A stretch of DNA of 19,130 nucleotides from DASWHK01 sp036398215. GTDB lineage: Bacteria; Acidobacteriota; UBA890. Positions within the stretch are counted from its first letter, which is position 1; each line of letters begins with the position of its first letter. The notes below the pieces were generated by a model. It saw only the letters and a program-made list of their open reading frames with translations. It did no database searches and was not told where the DNA came from. The translations under genes were made by a program, and so were the position numbers. Positions 1-7,545 of the stretch are shown here, piece by piece. The stretch is taken from positions 1 through 19,130 of the forward strand of contig DASWHK010000034.1 in NCBI GenBank assembly GCA_036398215.1, read 5' to 3'.

Positions 1-796
1 TCGATGGCATCGATCAATGCGCTGCCGATCACCACGCCGTCGGCGTGCGGCCCGAGCGCCGCGACGTGGGCGGGCTCCTTGACGCCGAAGCCGACGACGA
101 AGGGCTTGGAGGCCAGCCGCCGCATGCGGGCGAGAAAATCGATGCTGCGCCGCTGGACGTCGCGGCGCGCGCCGGTCACCCCGGTGACCGTGACGCAGTA
201 GGAGAAGTGCGTCGACGCCGCATCGACCCTGCGGATGCGCTCATCGGGAGCGTTGGGCGCCACCAGGAACGTCGCCGACATCCCCGCCTCGCCGCAGGCG
301 GCGAGGTAGTCGTCGGCCTCCTCGGGGGGCATGTCGGCGACGATCATGCCGTCGACGCCGGCGGCGGCCGCGTCGTGCACGAACCGCTCCAGTCCGTGTG
401 TATATAAAGGATTGCAGTAGCCCATCAGCACCAGCGGCAGCGACAGCCCCTCGGCGCGCAGCGCGGCGACGCGCTCGAGCGTGTTGACGACCGTCGTGCC
501 GTTGCGCAGCGCCACCTCGCTGGCGCGCTGGATGGTCGGCCCGTCGGCCAGCGGGTCCGAGAACGGCATGCCGATCTCGACCATGTCGGCGCCGGCCGCC
601 GCCAGCTCGCGGACGATCGGCAGCGTCGCCGCCGCGGTCGGGAAGCCGGCGGTGATGAACGGCACGATCAACGGCCGGGCGCCGCGCCGGCCGGCCGCGA
701 AGGCCGCGGCGATGCGCGCGCTGCCGGCGGCGCGCACAGCACTCTTCACGTCGGCGGCGGCTACCTTCTTGCGGACCGCCGCCTTCTCGCCGGTGC

Positions 797-800
<4 letters not shown>
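1..800 (-). CDS. trpA: Tryptophan synthase alpha subunit, 3' end cut by window edge
   Basis: TrpA cleaves indole-3-glycerol phosphate to indole and glyceraldehyde 3-phosphate and passes indole to TrpB. The frame is open from the ATG at 800 to the window edge (266 codons visible, no stop seen). Visible signatures are PFITAGFP (47-54), the catalytic segment EIGMPFSDPLADGP with E75 and D86 in the roles of the classical catalytic Glu and Asp, MGYCNPLYTHG, and the phosphate-binding VVGFGVKEP near the end. The ATG forms an ATGA overlap with the trpB stop, and GAGGAG lies about 8 nt upstream, which fixes the start. The first 26 or so residues (Lys/Ala-rich) extend beyond typical TrpA. A short AT-rich rare-codon run encodes NPLYTHG (393-413). 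Identity is secure; only the C-terminal end is missing. Confidence 0.97.
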
Positions 801-2076
<1,276 letters not shown>

Positions 2077-2080
<4 letters not shown>

Positions 2081-2709
2081 CGGTAGGCCTCCAGGGCGGC
2101 GGCGAAGCGCCGCAGCTTGTCGGGGTCCTTGCGGCCCGGCGCGGCCTCGACGCCCGAGGCCACGTCGACCCCCCAGGGGCCGACCTGCTCGATGGCCGCC
2201 GCGACGTTGTCGGGACGCAGGCCGCCGGCGAGCACCACACGGTGGTGCGCCGCGAGGCGCGCCGCCGCCGACCAGTCGGCGGCCTGGCCGGTGCCCCCGT
2301 ACTCTCCGGGCACCCCGGCGTCGATCAGGAGCGTGCAGTCGGCGTAGGGCGCCGCCAGCGCCTCGGCGGCAGTCGCCGCCGTGCCGGGCGGCAGACGCAG
2401 AGCCTTCCACGCCGGCTTCGGGGCCGCGGCGCAGGCAGCCGGCGGCTCGTCGCCCGACAGCTGGATGAAGTCGAGGTCGGCGGTTTCCGCGGCCTCGCGC
2501 AGCTCCTCGGCGGTGGCGTCCACGAAAACGCCAACCTTGCGGACACCGGCGGGCAGATCGCGCCCGATCGCCGCGGCCGCCTCCACCGAGATCGCCCGCG
2601 GGCTGCCCGCCCAGAAGACGAAGCCGATCGCGTCGGCGCCGAGCCGCACCGCCTCCTCGGCGTCCGCGGCGCGGGTGATGCCGCAGACCTTCCAGAGCAC
2701 CGCGCTCAT
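2077..2709 (-). CDS. trpF: Phosphoribosylanthranilate isomerase
   Basis: TrpF catalyses the Amadori rearrangement of phosphoribosylanthranilate to CdRP. The 210-residue product is a compact TIM barrel of normal length. It shows the N-terminal signature KVCGITR with the general-base cysteine C9, AIGFVFWAGSPR, FIQLSGDE (usually QLHGDE, so a His to Ser change), the acid D130 in LIDAG, and the phosphate-binding loops AGGLRPDNV and VASGVE. The ATG at 2709 overlaps the trpC stop as ATGA, and the trpF stop overlaps trpB the same way, so translation is probably coupled through all three. TrpF is separate from TrpC here, unlike the fused enterobacterial form. Confidence 0.97.
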
Positions 2710-3689
2710 CGGCTCGATCCTTTCTCCGAGCCGAGCGCCTGGGGCGCCGGGCGCTGGCTCTTCGCGCCGAGGTGTCGCGTTGGCCGTTGCCCCTCGCTCG
2801 CGCCGATTCCCTCGGCCGACGGCTCCTGTTTCCCCGAGCCGGCCGCCCGTCCAGTCGGCCGCGGTCCTTCGCCGTCGGGTGGCTGCGCGGCGGCCGCCAT
2901 TCCGGCGTCGACCAGCTCGCGGAGCTTGGCGCCCGGCGACTCGGCGGTCATCAGCGCCGTGCCGACCAGCACCGCCCGATAGCCGGCCTGCCCGACGCGA
3001 ACGATGTCGTCGGGCTCGGAAACGGCGCTCTCGGCGACGGCGATCAGCCCGGCCGGCAGCTCCGGCGCCAGCGCCAGCGCGTGCTCGAAGTCGATCTCCA
3101 TGGTGTCGAGGTTGCGGTTGTTGATGCCGATGATGCCGCTGCCGGCGCCCACCGCGGCGGCCAGCAGCGGGGGGCGATGGAATTCGACGAGGGCGTCGAG
3201 CCCGACCGAGCGGGCGGCCTCGACGAGCTCGGCGAGAGCGTCGCCTTCGAGCACCTCGGCGATCAGCAGGACGCCGCCGGCGCCGGCCACGGCGGCCGCG
3301 AAGATCTGGTAGGGCTCGGTCACGAAGTCCTTGCGCAGCGTCGGCAACGCGATCGCGGCGCTGACCGCCTCGAGGTGGTCGATCGAGCCGGCGAAGAAGT
3401 GCTCCTCGGTCAGCACCGAGACGGCCGCGGCGCCGTTGTCCTCGTACTCCCGGGCAATCGCGACCGGCTCGAACGGCTCGCGCAGCGGCCCGCGCAGCGG
3501 GCTGGCACCCTTGACCTCGGCGATGATCGCGACGCCGGCCTCGGCAAGCGCCGCCCTGAGCCGCCCGGCGCCGTCGCGCTTGCCGATCGCTTCGGCGTCG
3601 GCGCGCAGGCCGGCCTCGGCGCGGCGGGCCCGCCGGCGCTTGGTGGTGTCGCGGGCGGCGGCTACCAGGTCTTCGAGCAGTAGCTTCAC
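2706..3689 (-). CDS. trpC: Indole-3-glycerol-phosphate synthase with a long low-complexity tail
   Basis: TrpC closes CdRP to indole-3-glycerol phosphate with loss of CO2. The conserved barrel is residues 1-263: K60 in EVKGASPLRG, TEE (94-96), K120 in LRKDFV, E145 in IAEVL, N190 in GINNRN, and E220-S221 in AVAESAVSE. The start is a GTG at 3689 forming a GTGA overlap with the trpD stop; longer upstream readings of this frame run through trpD and are discarded. After the core come 64 residues (264-327) rich in Gly, Arg, Pro, Ser and Gln with no recognisable domain. Family members usually end near 260. The tail keeps the ATGA overlap with trpF, so it looks like an in-frame insertion just before the original stop. 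Confidence 0.96.
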   Translation of the reverse strand: MKLLLEDLVAAARDTTKRRRARRAEAGLRADAEAIGKRDGAGRLRAALAEAGVAIIAEVKGASPLRGPLREPFEPVAIAREYEDNGAAAVSVLTEEHFFAGSIDHLEAVSAAIALPTLRKDFVTEPYQIFAAAVAGAGGVLLIAEVLEGDALAELVEAARSVGLDALVEFHRPPLLAAAVGAGSGIIGINNRNLDTMEIDFEHALALAPELPAGLIAVAESAVSEPDDIVRVGQAGYRAVLVGTALMTAESPGAKLRELVDAGMAAAAQPPDGEGPRPTGRAAGSGKQEPSAEGIGASEGQRPTRHLGAKSQRPAPQALGSEKGSSR

Positions 3690-4735
3690 GGCCGGCTCCC
3701 TCCCGAGGCCTTCACCAGCGCCTCGAGCCGCTCGCTCGCGGCGCCGCCGGCGACGGCCTCGCGGGCGCGCCGGAGGCCCTCGCCGAGATCGGCGGCGGCG
3801 CCGCCGACGTAGATCGCCGCGGCGGCGTTGAGTAGGACGATGTCGGCGCCCGGGCCCGGCTGCCCGTCGAGGATCGCCCGGATGGCGGCGGCGTTCTCGT
3901 CGGGCTCGCCGCCGGCGAGGTCCTCGATGCGGGCGGCAGGCAGGTCGAAGTCCGCCGGGTCGATCTCGTAGGTCCTTACGGAAGCCCCGTCCCATTCCGC
4001 CACTCGCGTCGGCCCCAGCGTCGAGAGCTCGTCGAGCCCGCCGGCGCCGTGGACCACCAGCGCCCGCTCCGCCCCCAGCTCGCCGAGCACCCGGGCGAGC
4101 GTCTCGACCAGCGCCGCGTCGTAGACGCCGACAAGCTGGCGGCGGGCGCCGGCCGGGTTGGTGAGCGGCCCGAGCACGTTGAAGATCGTCCGCACGCCGA
4201 GCTCCTTGCGCGGCCCGACGGCGTGCTTCATCGCCGGGTGCTGGAAGGGGGCGAACAGGAACGCCAGGCCGACCTCGGCGAGGATCTCGGCCTGCCGCGC
4301 GGGGCTCTCGACCAGGGTCACCCCGAGGGCCTCGAGGACGTCGGCGCTGCCGCAGCGGCTCGAGACGCCGCGGTTGCCGTGCTTGGCGACCGGCACCCCG
4401 GCGCCGGCGGCGACGATCGCCGCCGCGGTCGACACGTTGATGGTCCCGGCGCCGTCGCCGCCGGTGCCCGCGGTATCGACGAGGCCGTCGCGTCCCGCCT
4501 CGACGCGGATTGCGGCGGCGCGCATCGCCTCGGCGCTGCCGGCGATCTCCTGGACGGTCTCGCCCTTGGCGCGCAGCGCCACCAGGTAGCCGGCGATCTG
4601 CGACGGCGTCGCCTCGCCACCCATGATCGCCTCCATCGCCGCGCGGGCCTCATCGCGGCCCAGGTCGTTGCCGTCGAGGACCTTGTGCAGCGCCCGGATC
4701 AGCGGGGTTGCGCCGCCGGCCGGCCGCGCCGTCAT
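3686..4735 (-). CDS. trpD: Anthranilate phosphoribosyltransferase
   Basis: TrpD transfers phosphoribose from PRPP to anthranilate. The 349-residue product has the normal family length and the glycosyltransferase family 3 layout: a helical N-terminal domain (LIRALHKVLDGNDL, then IAGYLVALRAKGET), the PRPP-binding GTGGDG (90-95), NVST (100-103), and the anthranilate/Mg region KHGNRGVSSRCGSAD (118-132). The ATG at 4735 is the family-typical start. Its stop overlaps the trpC GTG. Upstream, the junction with trpG is abnormal: a second copy of this gene's first codons (ATGACGGCGCGGCCGGC) lies 76 bp before the true start and leads only to a 17-residue dead end. TrpD is a stand-alone protein, not fused to TrpG. 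Confidence 0.97.
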   Translation of the reverse strand: MTARPAGGATPLIRALHKVLDGNDLGRDEARAAMEAIMGGEATPSQIAGYLVALRAKGETVQEIAGSAEAMRAAAIRVEAGRDGLVDTAGTGGDGAGTINVSTAAAIVAAGAGVPVAKHGNRGVSSRCGSADVLEALGVTLVESPARQAEILAEVGLAFLFAPFQHPAMKHAVGPRKELGVRTIFNVLGPLTNPAGARRQLVGVYDAALVETLARVLGELGAERALVVHGAGGLDELSTLGPTRVAEWDGASVRTYEIDPADFDLPAARIEDLAGGEPDENAAAIRAILDGQPGPGADIVLLNAAAAIYVGGAAADLGEGLRRAREAVAGGAASERLEALVKASGGSRP

Positions 4736-4933
4736 CGCTCCGCCCCTTCGAAGTTCTTCAGCATCGCCGGATCTCCCGTGCGGCGTTTCCCTCCGCCGGC
4801 CGCGCCGTCATCGCTCCGCCCCCGGGATCGACGCCGTCGCGGACCGCGGCGTGCGAGACGCGACATCGCTCTCACGGTCCGCGCCGCTGACTCCCATTCC
4901 CGCCCCCTCGAGAAAGTTCTTCAGCATCGCCGG
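4719..4933. repeat. Duplicated trpG-end/trpD-start junction with inverted repeat
   Basis: Two identical 28-bp blocks, 4719-4746 and 4795-4822, each contain the trpD start (ATGACGGCGCGG on the minus strand) and the GAGCG before it. A second block, 4751-4770, is repeated exactly at 4914-4933 inside trpG and encodes its last conserved residues (PAMLKN). So the sequence around one ancestral trpG/trpD overlap now exists twice. Between the copies sit 24 bp (4771-4794) and about 78 bp (4823-4900) of unrelated sequence. The latter holds a 9-bp inverted repeat (CGCGGACCG at 4838-4846, CGGTCCGCG at 4875-4883). The upstream ghost ATG (4811-4809) reads 17 codons to a TGA at 4758. Confidence 0.85.
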
Positions 4934-5464
4934 CCCTTCCGGCGTGGCGATCGACTCCGGATGGAACTGGACGCCCTGCAGCGGCCACTCCCGGTGGCGC
5001 ATCGCCATGATCAGGCCGTCGGCGGTCCAGGCGGTGATCTCGAGGCTGTCGGGGAGCCCCTCGCGCTGCACGATCAGCGAGTGGTAGCGGGCCACCTCGA
5101 GCGGCTGCGGCAGCCCCGCGAAGATGCCCTCGCCGCAGTGCTCGATCCTCGCCGTCTTACCGTGCACCACCGCCGGCGACCGAATCACCACGCCGCCCAG
5201 CACCGCGGCGATCGCCTGGTGGCCGAGGCAGACGCCGAGGATCGGGACCTCGGCGCCGAGCTCGGCGATGATCTCGCGGCAGCAGCCCGAGTCCTCGGGG
5301 CGTCCTGGCCCGGGCGACATCACGATCGCCGCCGGCGCCAGCGCCACGACGCCGGCCGCGTCGATCTGGTCGTTGCGCCGCACCTCGATCTCGGCGCCGA
5401 GCGTGCCCAGCGCCTGCACGAGGTTGTAGGTGAAGGAGTCGTAGTTGTCGATGACGAGGATCAC
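4808..5464 (-). CDS. trpG: Anthranilate synthase glutaminase subunit
   Basis: TrpG is the glutamine amidotransferase that supplies ammonia to TrpE. The 218-residue product is a class I amidotransferase: MILVIDNYDSFTYNL at the start, oxyanion-hole MSPGPGRPEDSG, nucleophile C79 in GVCLGHQA, HGKT, and the catalytic pair H168/E170 in VQFHPES. The start is a GTG at 5464 with AAGGAG 7 nt upstream. The conserved protein ends at about residue 188 (MLKNFLEGA). The remaining 30 residues (GMGVSGADRESDV and on) come from an insertion containing an inverted repeat; the last three (AER) match what the ancestral gene would have ended with. Catalytic residues are intact, so activity is expected. It may also serve p-aminobenzoate synthesis, but operon position argues for tryptophan. 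Confidence 0.96.
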   Translation of the reverse strand: MILVIDNYDSFTYNLVQALGTLGAEIEVRRNDQIDAAGVVALAPAAIVMSPGPGRPEDSGCCREIIAELGAEVPILGVCLGHQAIAAVLGGVVIRSPAVVHGKTARIEHCGEGIFAGLPQPLEVARYHSLIVQREGLPDSLEITAWTADGLIMAMRHREWPLQGVQFHPESIATPEGPAMLKNFLEGAGMGVSGADRESDVASRTPRSATASIPGAER

Positions 5465-5592
5465 TGCGCCGCTCCTTCAGGACTCACTCGGCCATCACCT
5501 CGGACCTCACCGGGTCCCTCACGCCGCACTCCGCCACCACTTCGAACATCATCCGCTGCTTCGCGGATCAGCGAGCCGCCTGCGAGGATCAC
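5455..5592. repeat. Insertion between trpE and trpG flanked by a 10-bp direct repeat, with two hairpins
   Basis: The sequence CGAGGATCAC (minus strand GTGATCCTCG, the first codons of trpG) occurs at 5455-5464 and again at 5583-5592, where it overlaps the trpE stop. The intervening 118 bp contain two compact inverted repeats: 5502-5517 (GGACC/GGTCC, 6-nt loop) and 5551-5568 (ATCCGC/GCGGAT, 6-nt loop). The arrangement suggests an ancestral trpE-trpG GTGA overlap was split by inserted DNA that duplicated the junction. No transposase or long terminal inverted repeats are present, so the source is unknown. Confidence 0.75.
5461..5592 (-). CDS. Possible 43-residue ORF bridging trpE and trpG
   Basis: A GTG at 5592 overlaps the trpE TGA as GTGA, and the frame runs 43 codons to a TGA at 5461 that overlaps the trpG GTG, again as GTGA. 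The peptide begins VILAGGSLIRE and is Gly/Arg/Glu-rich with no recognisable domain. Its codons (CGA, GGT, GAT, GTT, AGT) are unlike the neighbours' strong G/C third-position bias, so it probably did not evolve as an ordinary protein. It may serve only to carry coupled ribosomes across the insertion. I would not assign a function, and it may not be translated at all. Confidence 0.3.
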   Translation of the reverse strand: MILAGGSLIREAADDVRSGGGVRREGPGEVRGDGRVSPEGAAQ

Positions 5593-7139
5593 GCCCCCGC
5601 TCCTTCGGCGCGGCTCGCCCACGCCAGCGCCTGCAGCGCCGCCGCCGCCTTCTGATTGGTCTCCTCGTACTCGCGCTCGGCCACCGAGTCGGCGACGATC
5701 CCCGCCCCCGCCTGCACCTCGGCGCGGCCGTCGCGCATGACGATCGTGCGGATGGCGATGCAGGAGTCGAGGTTGCCGGCGAAATCGGCGTACAGGACGG
5801 CGCCGGCGTAGACGCCACGGCCCACCGGCTCGAGGTCGTCGACGATCTCCATGGCGCGGATCTTCGGGGCGCCGCTGACCGTCCCCGCCGGAAACGACGC
5901 GAACAGCGCCTCGAAGGGCCCCAGGTCGGCGCGCAGCTTGCCGGTGACGGACGAGACGATGTGCATCACGTGCGAGTAGCGCTCGACCTCCATGAACTCG
6001 GGCACCCGCACGGTGCCGTACTCGGCGACCCGCCCGACGTCGTTGCGGCCGAGATCGACGAGCATCAGGTGCTCGGCGCGCTCCTTCTCGTCGGCGAGGA
6101 GCTGCTCGGCGAGCGCCTGATCGGCGGCGGCGCTCTCCCCCCGCGGCCGGGTGCCGGCGATCGGCCGGTTCTCGACCACACCGTCGCTCACCCGCACCAG
6201 CATCTCCGGCGAGGAGCCGACGACGTGAGCGCCGCCGGTATCGAGCAGGAACATGTACGGCGACGGGTTGATGGCGCGCAGCGCCCGGTAGACGCTCAGC
6301 GGGCTGGCGCTGGTGGCGCAACCGACCCGCCGCGAGAGCACGATCTGGAAGGCGTCGCCGGCGGCGATCAGCTCCTGGGCGGCGGCGACGGCGCGGCAGA
6401 ACGCCTCGCGATCGAGGCTTTCGGTGCGGCCGGCCAATCCGCCTTGCGGATCGTCGGCCGCCCCTCCCATCACCCGCTCGAGCGGCGCCGCCGCCGCCGG
6501 CTCCCCGTCCAGGACGTCGGCGAGCCGTTCGAGGCGCTTGATGGCGCGCTCGTAGGCGGCCTCGAGCTCGTCGCGGGTGGCGTCGGCGTCGACCCGGGCA
6601 TTGGCCACCAGGATCACCCGGTGGCGGAGGTGGTCGAAGGCCATGACGGTGTCGTAGTAGCCGAGGCTGGCCCAGGGCATGCCGTGGTCCGCCGGATTGC
6701 TCGCCGGAATCGCCTCGATCCAGCGGACGGCGTCGTAGCCGATGTAACCGACGGCGCCGCCGGTGAAGGGCGGCGCCCCGGCCACCGGCTGGGCGCGGTA
6801 GCGGCGCTGCAGCGCCGCCAGCGCGGCCACCGGATCGCCCTCGATCCGAACGCCCTCGGCGCCCGGCCCCGTGGCGCGCAGCCCGTTCGCATCGCCCTCG
6901 ACCTCGAGGAACGGGTCGCCGCCGAGAAACGAGTAGCGGCCGATGTGCTCGCCGCCCTCGGCGCTCTCCAGCAGGAAGGGCCGGCGCAGGCGGCCGGCGA
7001 TCCGCAGGTAGGCGCCCACCGGCGTCACCAGGTCGGCGAGCCGCTCGGCGCACACCGGCACGAAGTTCCCCCGCCTCGCCGCGGCGGCGAAGTCTTCGAA
7101 CCCCGGGAACACACGCAGACACGTCGACCGTTCTTTCAA
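5589..7139 (-). CDS. trpE: Anthranilate synthase component I
   Basis: TrpE converts chorismate to anthranilate using ammonia from TrpG, the committed step of the pathway. The 516-residue product shows the regulatory tryptophan-binding elements LLES (56-59) and NPSPYMF (291-297), and the chorismate-binding domain: PIAGTRPRG (327-335), DLGRNDVGR (362-370), GTVSGAPKIRAM (419-430) and GAGIVADS (478-485). Allosteric inhibition by tryptophan is therefore expected. The start is a TTG at 7139: GGAGG lies 8 nt upstream, whereas the next in-frame alternative (GTG, residue 10) lacks a site and would trim the N terminus. The SD lies inside a potential hairpin downstream of the Trp-rich leader. Its stop overlaps a ghost copy of the trpG start. 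Confidence 0.97.
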   Translation of the reverse strand: MKERSTCLRVFPGFEDFAAAARRGNFVPVCAERLADLVTPVGAYLRIAGRLRRPFLLESAEGGEHIGRYSFLGGDPFLEVEGDANGLRATGPGAEGVRIEGDPVAALAALQRRYRAQPVAGAPPFTGGAVGYIGYDAVRWIEAIPASNPADHGMPWASLGYYDTVMAFDHLRHRVILVANARVDADATRDELEAAYERAIKRLERLADVLDGEPAAAAPLERVMGGAADDPQGGLAGRTESLDREAFCRAVAAAQELIAAGDAFQIVLSRRVGCATSASPLSVYRALRAINPSPYMFLLDTGGAHVVGSSPEMLVRVSDGVVENRPIAGTRPRGESAAADQALAEQLLADEKERAEHLMLVDLGRNDVGRVAEYGTVRVPEFMEVERYSHVMHIVSSVTGKLRADLGPFEALFASFPAGTVSGAPKIRAMEIVDDLEPVGRGVYAGAVLYADFAGNLDSCIAIRTIVMRDGRAEVQAGAGIVADSVAEREYEETNQKAAAALQALAWASRAEGAGA

Positions 7140-7196
7140 CGGCCAAGCCTCCGTTCGATCTTTACAAGGGGTGAAGCTGGAAACGGAAGCCGGCCC
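7140..7196 (-). promoter_or_regulatory. Candidate trp attenuator: hairpin over the trpE SD
   Basis: These 57 nt separate the leader stop from the trpE TTG. On the minus strand, CTTCCGTT (7189-7182) can pair with AACGGAGG (7155-7148) in an 8-bp helix with one G-U pair; the second segment contains the trpE SD. Adjacent GGCC sequences on both sides could extend it after an internal loop. I see no run of T residues that would make an intrinsic terminator, so control would more likely act on trpE translation, or through Rho, than by simple termination. Pairing is read by eye, not computed. Confidence 0.55.
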
Positions 7197-7295
7197 CTAC
7201 CAGGCCCAGAGCCAATATCGCCAGGCGCGAGGAGCCAGCGCAAACGGAGCTCGGCTGCCGGGGTGCGGGTGCCGGACTGGGATCGTGCCGCGCAT
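7197..7295 (-). CDS. trpL: Trp operon leader peptide with four Trp codons
   Basis: This 32-codon ORF begins at an ATG (7295) with GGAG 7 nt upstream and ends in AWRYWLWAW followed by TAG. Four TGG codons fall within the last eight sense codons (7223-7221, 7214-7212, 7208-7206, 7202-7200). Tryptophan is the rarest amino acid and this ORF lies 57 nt before trpE, so it fits a ribosome-sensing leader: slow decoding when charged tRNA-Trp is scarce would alter folding around the trpE SD. It is about twice as long as the 14-residue E. coli TrpL and has its Trp codons at the very end. A longer in-frame reading from 7481 crosses the promoter and is unlikely. Composition, SD and position are seen; the regulatory role is inferred. 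Confidence 0.8.
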   Translation of the reverse strand: MRGTIPVRHPHPGSRAPFALAPRAWRYWLWAW

Positions 7296-7396
7296 CTGGT
7301 CGCTCCGTTGCTCGCCCGAACCCCCGGAGGACCGCGACGGCGCGAGCCCGAGGACCCGCTTCACCCGATCCGTCGAGAATTCAGGCAGCGGCCGGA

Positions 7397-7426
7397 ATGG
7401 TAGCAACGCCGCGGCGCCGCGGTCAA
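7397..7426 (-). promoter_or_regulatory. Sigma70-type promoter of the trp operon with palindromic spacer
   Basis: On the minus strand, TTGACC (7426-7421, 5 of 6 to consensus) and TACCAT (7402-7397, 4 of 6) are 18 nt apart. Transcription would start near 7390, giving about 95 nt before the leader ATG. A perfect 14-bp palindrome, CCGCGGCGCCGCGG (7409-7422), fills part of the spacer and could be an operator, though in DNA this GC-rich it could also arise by chance. The -35 box overlaps the palindrome by 2 bp. Confidence 0.65.
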
Positions 7427-7545
7427 TCGCGGCGGAAAGGGTGAGCAGGCCACCCGACTCGCCGAATCGTTCGAATGTCACGCACCCGGCTTCGTAGTCG
7501 ATCGGCGAGAGGCCCGGGCGCAGCCATCCAGCTGGCGCGGAGTGT

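Noticed and set aside
5445..7403. A 652-codon plus-strand frame opposite trpE
   Set aside because: Antisense shadow of trpE with low-complexity composition; trpE has complete chorismate-binding motifs.
7197..7481. A longer 94-residue protein ending in the Trp-rich segment
   Set aside because: Its start lies upstream of the promoter boxes at 7397-7426 and the N-terminal part has no coding character; the ATG at 7295 has a well-spaced SD.
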